Positions 8,515 through 17,181 of a stretch of 64,000 nt of DNA are shown here, in pieces. Source of the DNA: Streptomyces sp. NBC_01723 (GTDB taxonomy: Bacteria > Actinomycetota > Actinomycetes > Streptomycetales > Streptomycetaceae). The number at the start of each line of letters is the position of its first letter. Positions within the stretch are counted from its first letter, which is position 1. A program made the translations under genes and the position numbers. Where the stretch lies: contig NZ_CP109171.1 in assembly GCF_036246005.1 (NCBI RefSeq), positions 1,352,001-1,416,000 of the forward strand. The letters run 5' to 3'. Under the pieces are notes generated by a model, which did not search any database, was not told the origin of the DNA, and was given only the letters and a program-made list of their open reading frames with translations.

Positions 8515-9000
8515 CTAGCGCCACGGTTCGGATACTGAGCGGAGCGTGGCCGCCGTGGCGACGGCCGCGGTCACCGCCTCGTGCCCCTTGTCCTCGTTGG
8601 AGCCTTCCAGTCCGGCGCGGTCCAGGGCCTGCTCCTCGGTGTCGCAGGTGAGGACGCCGAAGCCGATGGGGACGCCGGTCTCCACGGAGACCTGGACCAG
8701 GCCCTGGGTGACGCCCTGGCACACGTAGTCGAAGTGGGGGGTGCCGCCGCGGATGACGACGCCGAGGGCGACGACCGCGTCGTAGCCACGGCCCGCGAGG
8801 ACCTTGGCGACCACCGGGAGCTCGAAGCTGCCGGGGACCCTGAGCAGGGTCGGCTCGTCGATGCCGAGGTCGTGCAGGGCGCGCAGGGCGCCGTCCACCA
8901 GTCCGTCCATCACCTGGTCGTGCCACTGTGCCGCGACGACGGCGACCCGCAGGTCCCCCACGTTGCGTACGGACAGTTCCGGTGCACCCTTGCCGCTCAC
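8515..9000 (-). CDS. ribH: 6,7-dimethyl-8-ribityllumazine synthase
   Basis: Condenses 5-amino-6-ribitylamino-uracil with 3,4-dihydroxy-2-butanone 4-phosphate to form lumazine, the penultimate riboflavin step. It has 161 residues with the family signatures [14 protein letters not shown] and [15 protein letters not shown]; the latter holds the catalytic His. Last rib gene of the operon, 24 bp after ribBA. Confidence 0.97.
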   Translation of the reverse strand: MSGKGAPELSVRNVGDLRVAVVAAQWHDQVMDGLVDGALRALHDLGIDEPTLLRVPGSFELPVVAKVLAGRGYDAVVALGVVIRGGTPHFDYVCQGVTQGLVQVSVETGVPIGFGVLTCDTEEQALDRAGLEGSNEDKGHEAVTAAVATAATLRSVSEPWR

Positions 9001-9024
9001 GTCGCTCCTCGCGTTGCTGCTTGC

Positions 9025-10368
9025 TTACTGGTTGCCGCAGGTGGACACGGGCTTCGTGTCCAGCCAGGGCAGGTCGTGTCCCATCCGGTCCCGCTTGGTG
9101 CGCAGGTATCGGAGGTTGTGCTCGCCGGCCTGGACGGGCATCGGCTCGCGGCCGGTGACGTCGATGCCGTGCCGGACGAGGGCGTCGCTCTTGTCCGGGT
9201 TGTTGGTCATCAGGCGGACGGAGCGTACGCCGAGGTCCTGGAGGATCTGGGCGCCGGCGCCGTAGTCGCGGGCGTCGGCGGGCAGGCCCAGTTCCAGGTT
9301 GGCGTCGAGGGTGTCCCGGCCGCGCTCCTGGAGTTCGTAGGCGCGCAGCTTGGACATCAGGCCGATGCCGCGCCCCTCGTGGCCGCGCAGGTAGACGACC
9401 ACGCCCCGCCCCTCGGCCTGGATGCGGTCCAGGGAGGCGTCGAGCTGGGGACCGCAGTCGCAGCGCTGGGAGCCGAAGACGTCGCCGGTGAGGCACTCGG
9501 AGTGGATGCGGACCAGGACGTCGGTGCCGTCGCCTACGTCGCCGTGCACGAGGGCGACGTGCTCGACGCCGTCGACGGTGGAGCGGTAGCCGTACGCGGT
9601 GAACTCGCCGTGCCGGGTGGGGAGGTGGACCTCGGCCTCGCGGCGGACGGTCGGTTCCGCGCTGCGGCGGTAGGCGATGAGGTCCTCGATGGAGATGATC
9701 GTCAGGCCGTGCTTGCGGGCGAACGGGATCAGCTCGGGCAGCCGCAGCATCCGCCCGTCCTCGCCGGCGATCTCGACGATGGCGCCGGCCGGGCGCAGCC
9801 CCGCGAGGCGGGCCAGGTCGACGGCGGCCTCGGTGTGGCCGTCGCGGACGAGGACGCCGCCGGAGCGGGCGCGCAGCGGGAAGATGTGGCCGGGGCGGAC
9901 CAGGTCGGTGGGTTCGGCGGTGCCGCTCGCGAGGAGCTGGAGGGTGGTGGCGCGGTCGGAGGCCGAGATGCCGGTGCTCACGCCGTGGGCGGCGGTGGCG
10001 TCGACGGAGACGGTGAAGGCGGTCTTCATCGACTCGGTGTTGTCGTCGACCATCTGCGGGAGCCGGAGCCGGTCCAGTTCGTCGCCCTCCATGGGGGCGC
10101 AGATCAGGCCGCGGCACTCGCTCATCATGAAGGCGACGATCTCCTCGGTCGCCTTCTCGGCGGCGATGACGAGGTCGCCCTCGTTCTCGCGGCTCTCGTC
10201 GTCGACGACGACGACCGGGCGTCCGGCGGCGATGTCGGCGATGGCCCGCTCGACCGGGTCGAGCGAGAGGTCGTCGATGCCGTCGGGGCTGTAGAGGAGG
10301 GGCGGGCCAAGAGGTGCGGCGCGAAGCGCCTCGTTCAGGGCGGCGGTGGGAGACGGGCGGGTGCTCAT
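9025..10368 (-). CDS. ribBA: Bifunctional 3,4-dihydroxy-2-butanone-4-phosphate synthase / GTP cyclohydrolase II
   Basis: A 447-residue fusion. The N-terminal RibB domain (about residues 25-225) carries [17 protein letters not shown], the acidic Mg2+ site, and [10 protein letters not shown]. The C-terminal RibA domain (about 230-430) carries the zinc site [18 protein letters not shown] and [10 protein letters not shown]. Together they supply both branches of riboflavin precursor synthesis, from ribulose-5-phosphate and from GTP. ATG 10368 was chosen because it overlaps the ribM stop in an ATGA; the frame remains open further upstream, but that part is antisense-like shadow of ribM. Confidence 0.97.
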   Translation of the reverse strand: MSTRPSPTAALNEALRAAPLGPPLLYSPDGIDDLSLDPVERAIADIAAGRPVVVVDDESRENEGDLVIAAEKATEEIVAFMMSECRGLICAPMEGDELDRLRLPQMVDDNTESMKTAFTVSVDATAAHGVSTGISASDRATTLQLLASGTAEPTDLVRPGHIFPLRARSGGVLVRDGHTEAAVDLARLAGLRPAGAIVEIAGEDGRMLRLPELIPFARKHGLTIISIEDLIAYRRSAEPTVRREAEVHLPTRHGEFTAYGYRSTVDGVEHVALVHGDVGDGTDVLVRIHSECLTGDVFGSQRCDCGPQLDASLDRIQAEGRGVVVYLRGHEGRGIGLMSKLRAYELQERGRDTLDANLELGLPADARDYGAGAQILQDLGVRSVRLMTNNPDKSDALVRHGIDVTGREPMPVQAGEHNLRYLRTKRDRMGHDLPWLDTKPVSTCGNQ

Positions 10369-11009
10369 GCGGGCGCTCCTTCCGGGACGGGCCGCGCCGC
10401 GGTGCGGGAGCGCAGCCACCAGTCGCGCAGGCCCCACAGGACGAGCGCGCCGTAGAGGACGTAGACGAAGCCGGAGAAGGCGAAGCCGTTGGCGAAGTTC
10501 AGCGGGACGCCGACCAGGTCGACGAGCAGCCAGGCGAACCAGAACTCGACCATGCCGCGCGCCTGGGCGTACATCGCGACGACGGTGCCGACGAAGATGT
10601 AGGCGTCCGGCCAGGGGTCCCAGGACAGGGTCGGGAAGGCGGTGAACAGGCCGCCCACCGCGAGGGTGCCGGCGGCGGCCGCGGCGGCCAGGACGCCGCG
10701 CTCGCGCCAGGTGGCGAACCGGACGGCGATGGAGCCGTCCTGGTTCTGCCGCCGGCCGCGGTTCCACTGCCAGAAGCCCCAGGCGGCGACCGCCATGACG
10801 ACGATCTGCTTGCCGGCGCTGCCGGAGAGGTGGGCGGTGGCGAAGGCGGTGAAGAGGACGAGTCCGGAGACGAACTGCACGGGCCAGGTCCAGATGGAGC
10901 GCCGCCAGCCGAGCGCGAGGCCGAGCAGACCGATCACGTTGCCGATCATGTCGGACCACTTGATGTGCTGGCCGAAGAGCGTGAACGCCTCGGAGTTGAG
11001 CCAGTTCAC
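10365..11009 (-). CDS. ribM: PnuC-family riboflavin transporter
   Basis: A 214-residue integral membrane protein with about seven hydrophobic helices and a W-rich PnuC-type core ([25 protein letters not shown]). PnuC proteins move nicotinamide riboside, but PnuC homologues inside actinobacterial riboflavin operons (RibM of Corynebacterium and Streptomyces davaonensis) import riboflavin, and the location between ribE and ribBA behind an FMN riboswitch points to that role. The GTG start at 11009 overlaps the ribE stop (GTGA) and has GGGAGG seven bases upstream. The in-frame extension further upstream has no ribosome binding site. Confidence 0.9.
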   Translation of the reverse strand: MNWLNSEAFTLFGQHIKWSDMIGNVIGLLGLALGWRRSIWTWPVQFVSGLVLFTAFATAHLSGSAGKQIVVMAVAAWGFWQWNRGRRQNQDGSIAVRFATWRERGVLAAAAAAGTLAVGGLFTAFPTLSWDPWPDAYIFVGTVVAMYAQARGMVEFWFAWLLVDLVGVPLNFANGFAFSGFVYVLYGALVLWGLRDWWLRSRTAARPVPEGAPA

Positions 11010-11608
11010 CGGGTGCCTCCCTGGGCGCCCAGCAGCCGCTCGACGTACTTGGCGATGACGTCCACTTCGAGGTTGACCGGGTCGCCGGGCTGCTTGAGAC
11101 CCAGCGTGGTCAGGGCGAGCGTGGTGGGGATGAGGCTGACGGTGAAGAAGTCGGGTCCGGCGTCGACGACGGTGAGGCTGATGCCGTCGACGGTGATGGA
11201 GCCCTTCTCCACGACGTAGCGGGCGAGGTCCGCGGGCAGGGAGATCTTCACGAGCTCCCAGTGCTCGGAGGGCTTGCGCTCCAGGATCTCGCCGGTGCCG
11301 TCGACGTGGCCCTGCACGATGTGGCCGCCGAGGCGGGCGCCGACGGCGGTGGGGCGCTCCAGATTGACGCGGGAGCCGGTGGTGAGGACGCCCAGGCTGG
11401 AGCGGTCCAGGGTCTCGGCCATCACGTCGGCGGTGAACTCGTCGCCCTCGTGGTCGACGACCGTGAGGCAGACGCCGTTGACGGCGATGGAGTCTCCGTG
11501 CCGGGCCCCCTCGGTGACCACGGGGCCGCGCAGACGGAAGCGACAGGCGTCGTCGAGGGTCTCGACGGCGGTGATCTCGCCCAGCTCTTCGACGATTCCG
11601 GTGAACAC
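11006..11608 (-). CDS. ribE: Riboflavin synthase alpha chain
   Basis: Dismutates two lumazine molecules to riboflavin. The 200-residue protein begins [10 protein letters not shown], the conserved N-terminus in which the first Phe is part of the active site, and has the two repeated lumazine-binding domains (VNGVCLTV and GISLTVVD are the paired signatures). GTG 11608 is preceded by AGGAGG nine bases upstream; an in-frame ATG at 11683 would precede the conserved N-terminus and is rejected. First gene of the riboflavin operon, about 150 bp downstream of the FMN riboswitch. Confidence 0.96.
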   Translation of the reverse strand: MFTGIVEELGEITAVETLDDACRFRLRGPVVTEGARHGDSIAVNGVCLTVVDHEGDEFTADVMAETLDRSSLGVLTTGSRVNLERPTAVGARLGGHIVQGHVDGTGEILERKPSEHWELVKISLPADLARYVVEKGSITVDGISLTVVDAGPDFFTVSLIPTTLALTTLGLKQPGDPVNLEVDVIAKYVERLLGAQGGTR

Positions 11609-11759
11609 TTCCCGGGTCCTCCTGCCTCTTCGGGCACGGACTCCGGGGCTGTCGAGAACGACAGAGACCGCGAGCGAGGACACCTGGGGCGACGCCGGAC
11701 GAGCCCACCCGTGACGGGCGAGCCCAGAGATCGGCGGCGCGCACGAATGCCCGCCCGCC

Positions 11760-11886
11760 GCGCACTGCCTCCCATCCGGACTTTAACCGTCGGTCCAGGA
11801 ATTTCACCTGGTCAACCGGTCGCTGGAGGCGACCGGGTCGCGGACTGTAACCGCCGGTTCGGACTTTCACCGACCCCGGAGTGCGC
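11760..11886 (-). promoter_or_regulatory. FMN riboswitch (RFN element)
   Basis: On the minus strand the segment has a P1 stem GCGCACT/AGTGCGC at its two ends (11886-11880 with 11766-11760). Inside are the conserved junction pieces GGTGAAAGTCCGAACCGGCG, GGTTACAGTCCGCGA and GACCGACGGTTAAAGTCCGG followed by ATGGGAGGCAGT, in the order of the RFN element. Known FMN riboswitches shut off riboflavin genes when FMN is high. The 151 bp to the ribE start would be the expression platform; I see no terminator with a U-run there, so translational control is a reasonable inference. Confidence 0.95.
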
Positions 11887-12029
11887 TGCTTCTGGTACAG
11901 AGCCAGTGTGCCACGCCTGATCGCCGTCCATGCGGACGGAGTGTGTGGGGTGGCTCACAGAGCGCTTCTCGACCCAGGCTCGACCGCCCCGTGCCCCTCA
12001 ACTGACCTGCCCACACTGGGCTCTTCAAT

Positions 12030-12072
12030 TGGTCCATACCTATTGACGCTCTGGTCTAGTCCTCTCTACTGT
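12030..12072 (+). promoter_or_regulatory. Chitinase promoter with paired 12-bp direct repeats (DasR-type)
   Basis: TGGTCCATACCT (12030-12041) and TGGTCTAGTCCT (12052-12063) start 22 bp apart, two helical turns. They flank TTGACG (12043-12048), which with TACTGT (12067-12072) forms a promoter with an 18-bp spacer. Paired 12-bp repeats of this sequence are known in Streptomyces chitinase promoters, and TGGTCTAGACC-like sites are the DasR binding sites linking chitinase expression to N-acetylglucosamine. Both repeats overlap or adjoin core promoter elements. Confidence 0.85.
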
Positions 12073-12102
12073 CTGCGCAACTTCCGTGGAGAGGAACCGA
12101 CT

Positions 12103-14460
12103 GTGCCTTCCCCCTCACGTTCCAGATCCCGCCGCCGAGCGAGACCCGCGCTCCTCGCCGCTGCCGCCGCCATCACCGGACTCTTCCTCGCCGGACTCCC
12201 GGCCACCGCCTCGCAAGCCGCCGACCAGGAGACCTGTCGCCCGGACGGGCTCTACGAGACCCCCGGCACCGACGTCCCGTACTGCTCGGTCTACGACTCC
12301 GCCGGCCGGGAGAAGATGGGCGCGGACCACCCCCGCCGGGTGATCGGCTACTTCACGAGCTGGCGCACCGGCAAGGACGGCAAGCCGGCGTACCTGGCCT
12401 CGGACATCCCGTGGGACAAGATCACCCACATCAACTACGCCTTCGCGCACGTCGACGGCGGCAACCGGCTCTCCGTGGGCTCGGACGGCGCGAAGAACCC
12501 GGCCACCGGCATGACCTGGCCCGGGGTCGCGGGCGCCGAGATGGACCCTGACCTCCCCTACAAGGGCCACTTCAACCTGCTCAGCAAGTTCAAGAAGCAG
12601 CACCCCGACGTCAAGACGATGATCTCGGTGGGCGGCTGGGCCGAGACGGGCGGCTACTTCGCGGACGACGGCTCGCGCGTGGACTCGGGCGGCTTCTACT
12701 CGATGGCCACCCACGCGGACGGCTCGGTCAACCAGGCCGGCATCGACACCTTCGCGGACTCGGCCGTCGACTTCGTACGGAAGTACGGCTTCAACGGCGT
12801 CGACATCGACTACGAGTACCCGACGACGATGAAGGACGCGGGCAACCCGCTGGACTGGTCCTTCGCCAACGGCCGCCGGGCCGGACTGGTCAAGGGCTAC
12901 GCGGCGCTGATGAAGACGCTGCGCGAGAAGCTCGACCGCGCGGGTGCCGCGGACGGCCGGCACTACCTGCTCTCCGTCGCCGCTCCATCCTCCGGGTATC
13001 TGCTGCGCGGCATGGAGACCTTCCAGGTCCAGAAGTACCTGGACTACGTCAACATCATGTCGTACGACCTGCACGGCGCCTGGAACGAGTACGTCGGCCC
13101 CAACGCCTCGCTCTTCGACGACGGCAAGGACGCGGAACTCGCCGCCGCGGGCGTCTACACGACCTCGCAGTACGGCGGCATCGGCTACCTCAACACCGAC
13201 TGGGCCTACCACTACTTCCGCGGCTCGATGCCCGCGGGCCGCATCAACATCGGGCTGCCGTACTACACGCGCGGCTTCAAGAACGTCACCGGCGGCACCG
13301 ACGGGCTCTGGGGCCGGGCCCCCGCCACGGACTGCCCGGCCGGCTCCGGGCTGACCAAGTGCGGTGACGGCGCGGTCGGCATCGACAACCTGTGGCACGA
13401 CCTGGACACCGACGGCGAGGAGTCGCCCGCGGGTTCCAACCCCATGTGGCACGCCAAGAACCTGGAGAAGGGCGTCGTCGGCGACTACGTCACCGACTAC
13501 GGCTTCCCCGCCGACACCCGGCTGACCGGGACGTACGCCCGCAAGTACGACGCCACACTGGTCGCGCCCTGGCTGTGGAACGCCGAGAAGAAGGTCTTCC
13601 TGTCCACGGAGGACGAGCAGTCGGTGCGGGCCAAGGCGGAGTACGTGGCCGACCGCGGCATCGGCGGCACGATGATCTGGGAGCTGGCCGGGGACTACGC
13701 CTGGGACGCGGCCGAGGGGCAGTACGTGCCGGGTTCGACGCTGACCGACACGATGTACGACACGTTCAAGGCGGCCGCTCCGTACGGCGCACGGCGAGCC
13801 ACCACCGAGATGCCGTCCGAGGCGCTGGACGTGGACGTGGAGTTCGGCCAGTTCCCGCTGGGCGACTCCAACTACCCGATCAGCCCCAAGCTGAAGATCA
13901 CCAACAACACGGACACGCCGCTGCCGGGCGGTACGGAGTTCCGGTTCGACTACGGCACGTCCGCGCCCGGCAACGCCAAGGACCAGTCCGGCTGGGGTAC
14001 TTCGGTGGTCCGCAGCGACCACACCGGCAGCAACGTGGGCGGACTCAAGGGCGACTACCACCGCGCCTCGCTGAAGCTGCCCGCCTGGCAGTCGCTGGCG
14101 CCGGGAGCCTCCACGACGGTGGACCTCGTGTACCACCTGCCGGTGTCGACGCCGTCGAACTGGACGGTGACCTTCGGCGGGAAGTCGTACGCCCTGACGG
14201 GTGACCTCGCCCGGGGCACGACCGCGGTCGACCCCGGCACCCCGAGCCCGACGCCGACACCCACCCCCTCCCCCACGGGCTCCGGGTCGCCCGGCCCGAC
14301 GGAGTGCGCCGCCCCGGCCTGGGACACGGCCTCGGCGTACGGCGGTGGCACCACGGTGTCCCACCAGGGGCACACGTGGAAGTCCAAGTGGTGGACGAAG
14401 GGCGAGGAGCCCGGCACCAGCGGTGAATGGGGCGTCTGGCAGGACCTGGGGGCCTGCTGA
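12103..14460 (+). CDS. Secreted family 18 chitinase with C-terminal chitin-binding modules
   Basis: A 785-residue secreted enzyme for endo-cleavage of chitin. Signal peptide at about residues 1-40 (Arg-rich start, Ala/Leu core, ASQAAD). GH18 domain at about 75-560 with GVDIDYEYP holding D234, D236 and the catalytic acid E238, plus ISVGGW. Then a chitinase-C-type module at about 570-700, a Pro/Thr/Ser linker (PTPTPTPSPT) and a terminal CBM5/12 module with W residues (GHTWKSKWWTKGEEPG). GTG 12103 has GAGAGGA about nine bases upstream. Expression is probably induced by chitin through the repeats in its promoter. Confidence 0.95.
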   Translation: MPSPSRSRSRRRARPALLAAAAAITGLFLAGLPATASQAADQETCRPDGLYETPGTDVPYCSVYDSAGREKMGADHPRRVIGYFTSWRTGKDGKPAYLASDIPWDKITHINYAFAHVDGGNRLSVGSDGAKNPATGMTWPGVAGAEMDPDLPYKGHFNLLSKFKKQHPDVKTMISVGGWAETGGYFADDGSRVDSGGFYSMATHADGSVNQAGIDTFADSAVDFVRKYGFNGVDIDYEYPTTMKDAGNPLDWSFANGRRAGLVKGYAALMKTLREKLDRAGAADGRHYLLSVAAPSSGYLLRGMETFQVQKYLDYVNIMSYDLHGAWNEYVGPNASLFDDGKDAELAAAGVYTTSQYGGIGYLNTDWAYHYFRGSMPAGRINIGLPYYTRGFKNVTGGTDGLWGRAPATDCPAGSGLTKCGDGAVGIDNLWHDLDTDGEESPAGSNPMWHAKNLEKGVVGDYVTDYGFPADTRLTGTYARKYDATLVAPWLWNAEKKVFLSTEDEQSVRAKAEYVADRGIGGTMIWELAGDYAWDAAEGQYVPGSTLTDTMYDTFKAAAPYGARRATTEMPSEALDVDVEFGQFPLGDSNYPISPKLKITNNTDTPLPGGTEFRFDYGTSAPGNAKDQSGWGTSVVRSDHTGSNVGGLKGDYHRASLKLPAWQSLAPGASTTVDLVYHLPVSTPSNWTVTFGGKSYALTGDLARGTTAVDPGTPSPTPTPTPSPTGSGSPGPTECAAPAWDTASAYGGGTTVSHQGHTWKSKWWTKGEEPGTSGEWGVWQDLGAC

Positions 14461-14475
14461 CCCCCGGCCAGAACC

Positions 14476-14517
14476 GGCCCGGCGGCGGTGACGACGGCCC
14501 TTGCCCGCCGCCGGGCC
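14476..14517 (+). terminator. Chitinase gene terminator hairpin
   Basis: GGCCCGGCGGCG (14476-14487) pairs perfectly with CGCCGCCGGGCC (14506-14517) around an 18-nt loop, 15 bp after the chitinase stop. There is no U-tract, as is common in Streptomyces. Confidence 0.6.
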
Positions 14518-14620
14518 ACCCAATCGGCGACCTGCGCGGCGGGACCGGCCTCGACACACTGGACGTGACGACAGGGCGCTCCATCCGGGAGCCCCGCTCG
14601 TCCGACAGGGGCTGAGCAGC

Positions 14621-15385
14621 ATGACCGACATCCTGGTGACCGGCGGCACCGGCACCCTCGGCCGGCTCGTCACCGAACGGCTGCGCACGGACGGGCACGA
14701 GGTGCGGGTGCTGAGCCGGCACAGCCGGCCGTACGCCGTCGATCTGCGCGAGAACGGTGGCGGACTGGACGCGGCGCTCGGCGGAGTGGAGACGGTCGTG
14801 CACTGCGCGACCTCACCGCGCGGTGGTGACGAACGGGCGGCCTCGAACCTCGTCGCGGCGGCGCGGCGGGCCGGGGTGGCGCATCTGGTCTACATCTCGA
14901 TCGTCGGCGTCGACCGGGTGCCGTTCGGCTACTACCGGTCCAAGCTCGCCGTCGAGCGGACGGTCGAGGAGTCGGGGCTCGGCTGGACCGTGCTGCGGGC
15001 GACCCAGTTCCACGACCTGGTCGTGCAGGTGCTCCAGGCGCTGGCCAAGGCGCCGGTCCTGCCGCTGCCGGCCGGGATCCGCGACCAGCCGGTCGAGGTG
15101 GCGGAGGTGGCCGACCGGCTCGCCGCACTGGCCGCCGGCGCGCCCGCCGGACGGGTGGCCGACATGGGCGGCCCCGAGGTGCGGACGTTCGAGTCGCTGG
15201 CCCGCGCGTATCTGCGCGCGACGGGACGCAGGCGGGCCGTGGTGAAGGTGCCGCTGGCGGGGAAGACTTACCGGGCGTTCCGCGCGGGCGGGCACCTGGC
15301 ACCCGGGCGGGCGGTCGGCACGGGCACGTTCGAGGAGTATCTGGCGGCACGGTTCGGCGGCGGGGAGGACGGGCGGCGCGGATGA
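14621..15385 (+). CDS. NAD(P)H-binding, NmrA/SDR-like protein
   Basis: A 254-residue atypical short-chain dehydrogenase. The N-terminus has the nucleotide-binding glycine motif TGGTGTLG at residues 7-14, and YYRSKLAVE (about 105-113) places a Tyr-x-x-x-Lys-like pair as in extended SDRs; GWTVLRATQFHDL is typical of the NmrA-like group. Substrate unknown. It overlaps the next membrane protein gene by ATGA, so the pair are probably made together, perhaps a membrane-associated redox pair; this is inference. Confidence 0.8.
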   Translation: MTDILVTGGTGTLGRLVTERLRTDGHEVRVLSRHSRPYAVDLRENGGGLDAALGGVETVVHCATSPRGGDERAASNLVAAARRAGVAHLVYISIVGVDRVPFGYYRSKLAVERTVEESGLGWTVLRATQFHDLVVQVLQALAKAPVLPLPAGIRDQPVEVAEVADRLAALAAGAPAGRVADMGGPEVRTFESLARAYLRATGRRRAVVKVPLAGKTYRAFRAGGHLAPGRAVGTGTFEEYLAARFGGGEDGRRG

Positions 15386-15816
15386 GCGGACGCGCGTGGC
15401 TGCGGGCGGGTCTCGGTCTGCTGGCCGGTACGCAGGTGGTGCTGGGGCTGGGGATCGTGCTGCTGCCCGAGCTGTTCTGGAAGTGGCCCTGGGTGTCGCA
15501 CCTGCCGCCCTACAACGAGCATCTGCTCCAGGACTTCGGCGGCGCGAGCCTCGCCCTCGCCGTGGTGCTGTGCGCGGCGGTGGCGGCGATGGAGCGGCGT
15601 CTGGTGCTGACCGCGCTGGTGGCCTACCTGGTGAACTCCGTCGCCCATCTCCTGTTCCACGCCCGGCACCTGGAGCCCCTGTCCGCGGCGAGCGCCGCGG
15701 GTTTCATGGCGCTGCTGGGAGCGGCGGTCCTGCTGCCCGCGGTCCTGCTGTGGCTGGCGGCGGACGGGTCGGCCTTCGGCGGCACGGACGCGGAGGCGCG
15801 ACGGCCGGCACCCTGA
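15382..15816 (+). CDS. Small four-helix membrane protein
   Basis: A 144-residue protein with four hydrophobic segments at about residues 8-28, 52-72, 76-96 and 105-128 and a short polar C-terminus. A conserved-looking loop WKWPWVSHLPPYNEHLLQDFG follows the first helix, split here as WKWPWVSHLPP and YNEHLLQDFG. I do not recognise the family. Start overlaps the stop of the NAD(P)H-binding protein gene (ATGA). Confidence 0.75.
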   Translation: MSGRAWLRAGLGLLAGTQVVLGLGIVLLPELFWKWPWVSHLPPYNEHLLQDFGGASLALAVVLCAAVAAMERRLVLTALVAYLVNSVAHLLFHARHLEPLSAASAAGFMALLGAAVLLPAVLLWLAADGSAFGGTDAEARRPAP

Positions 15817-15868
15817 CCGCGTGCGGGGCGGTTCGCGGAGGCGGTGACGAGCGGGAGCCTCTCCTGGG

Positions 15869-17056
15869 CTACCGCTCCGGCGGGGCGAACAGGTCGTCCT
15901 GGGCCCGGTCGCGGGCGGTGAGGAGGGCGCCGCGCAGAACGGCGCCGCCGCCCAGGGTGCTGGGGCGTACCTCGGTGGCGAGGGGTGACATCCGGGTGAG
16001 GCGGTGCTGGACGCGGGTGGCCAGGGCGTCGCCGCCCGCCCGGCCGATCTCGCCGGCCAGCACCAGGCAGCCGGGGTCGAGGACGGAGACGACGGCGGCG
16101 GCCCCGAGGACGATCCGGTCGGCGAGCGCGTCCAAGAAGGGTTCGGCGCCCGGGGCGAAGCCGCGTACCGCCTCCCGGACCAGCGCGGCCGCGTACGGCT
16201 CGGGACCGGCCGGGGTCGCGGTGAGGCCGTGCTCCGCGGCGAGGGCGGTCACCGCCGCCGCCCCGGCGACGGAGTGGAAGCCGCCGTCGCAGTCGGTGGC
16301 GGACGGCAGGCCCGAGGTGCCCGGCACCGGCATGAAGCCGATCTCTCCGGCGCCGCCGGAGACGCCCCGGCGCAGCGTGCCGTCGAGGACGACGGCGGCG
16401 CCGATGCCGAGGCCGAGCCACAGGAGCACGAAGGTGTCCCGGTCCCGGGCCGCGCCGTCGCGCTGCTCGGCCAGGGCGGCGAGGTTGGTCTCGTTCTCCA
16501 CGCCGACCCGCGCCTCGGGGAACTTCTCCTGCAGCGCGGTCGTCAGCCGGCGGTGCCACGCGGGCAGGCCGCTGGAGTCGCGGAGTTCACCGCTGGCCGG
16601 GTCGATCAGGCCGGGCGCGCCGATGCCCACGGTGTGCAGCCGGTCGGCGCCGGCCTCCTTCGCCGCGCGCTCGACCAGGCTCACCGCCTGCTCCACCGCG
16701 GGCCCGGTGCCCGAGTCGTCGTCGATCGGCGCGGACGCCTCGGCGAGCACCCGGCCCACCAGGTCGGAGACGAGCACGGCGACGCCCTCGGTGCGGACGT
16801 CGAGGGCGGCGAGGTGGGCCCGCCCGGCGACGATGCCGTAGAGCTTGGCGTTCGGACCCCGGCGCTGCTCGCCCGACTCCCCCGCCACCTCGATCAGCCC
16901 GGAGGCGGAGAGGCGTTCGACGAGGTCGGCCACGGTGGGCCGGGACAGGCCGGTCAGCTGCTTCAACTGCCCTGCCGTCAACGGGCCCTGTCGCTGGAGC
17001 AGGTCGAGGGCGAGCCGGTCGTTGATGGCCCGGGCGGTGCTCGGGGATGCGGGCAT
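15869..17056 (-). CDS. ROK-family transcriptional regulator
   Basis: A 395-residue protein with an N-terminal winged HTH (about residues 8-60, LTAGQLKQLTGLSRPTVADLVERL) and a C-terminal ROK sugar-kinase-like domain (about 75-390, with GIGAPGLID and LGLGIGAAVVLDG). The zinc-binding Cys cluster of true ROK kinases (CGxxGCxE) is not evident; only DCDGG is seen, so it is probably a regulator only. GGAAGG lies eight bases upstream of ATG 17056. It is divergent from an MFS transporter gene and an inverted repeat sits between them, so it most likely represses that transporter and itself, with a sugar or derivative as inducer. Confidence 0.88.
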   Translation of the reverse strand: MPASPSTARAINDRLALDLLQRQGPLTAGQLKQLTGLSRPTVADLVERLSASGLIEVAGESGEQRRGPNAKLYGIVAGRAHLAALDVRTEGVAVLVSDLVGRVLAEASAPIDDDSGTGPAVEQAVSLVERAAKEAGADRLHTVGIGAPGLIDPASGELRDSSGLPAWHRRLTTALQEKFPEARVGVENETNLAALAEQRDGAARDRDTFVLLWLGLGIGAAVVLDGTLRRGVSGGAGEIGFMPVPGTSGLPSATDCDGGFHSVAGAAAVTALAAEHGLTATPAGPEPYAAALVREAVRGFAPGAEPFLDALADRIVLGAAAVVSVLDPGCLVLAGEIGRAGGDALATRVQHRLTRMSPLATEVRPSTLGGGAVLRGALLTARDRAQDDLFAPPER

Positions 17057-17108
17057 GCCGGGATCCTTCCAGATCGGCGGCGCGGGGCGCGCGCCGGTAA
17101 TCCACTAT

Positions 17109-17131
17109 CTATCAGGCAGGGTCCCTGATAG
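17109..17131. promoter_or_regulatory. Candidate ROK operator (inverted repeat)
   Basis: CTATCAGG (17109-17116) and CCTGATAG (17124-17131) form a perfect 8-bp inverted repeat with a 7-bp centre. It lies 52 bp from the ROK start and 50 bp from the MFS start, in an AT-richer patch than its surroundings. Assignment to the ROK regulator is by position. Confidence 0.65.
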
Positions 17132-17181
17132 TTTACGCCGCGGCCGGCGGCTCGCGCGGCACGGAAACGGAGGGGTGGACC

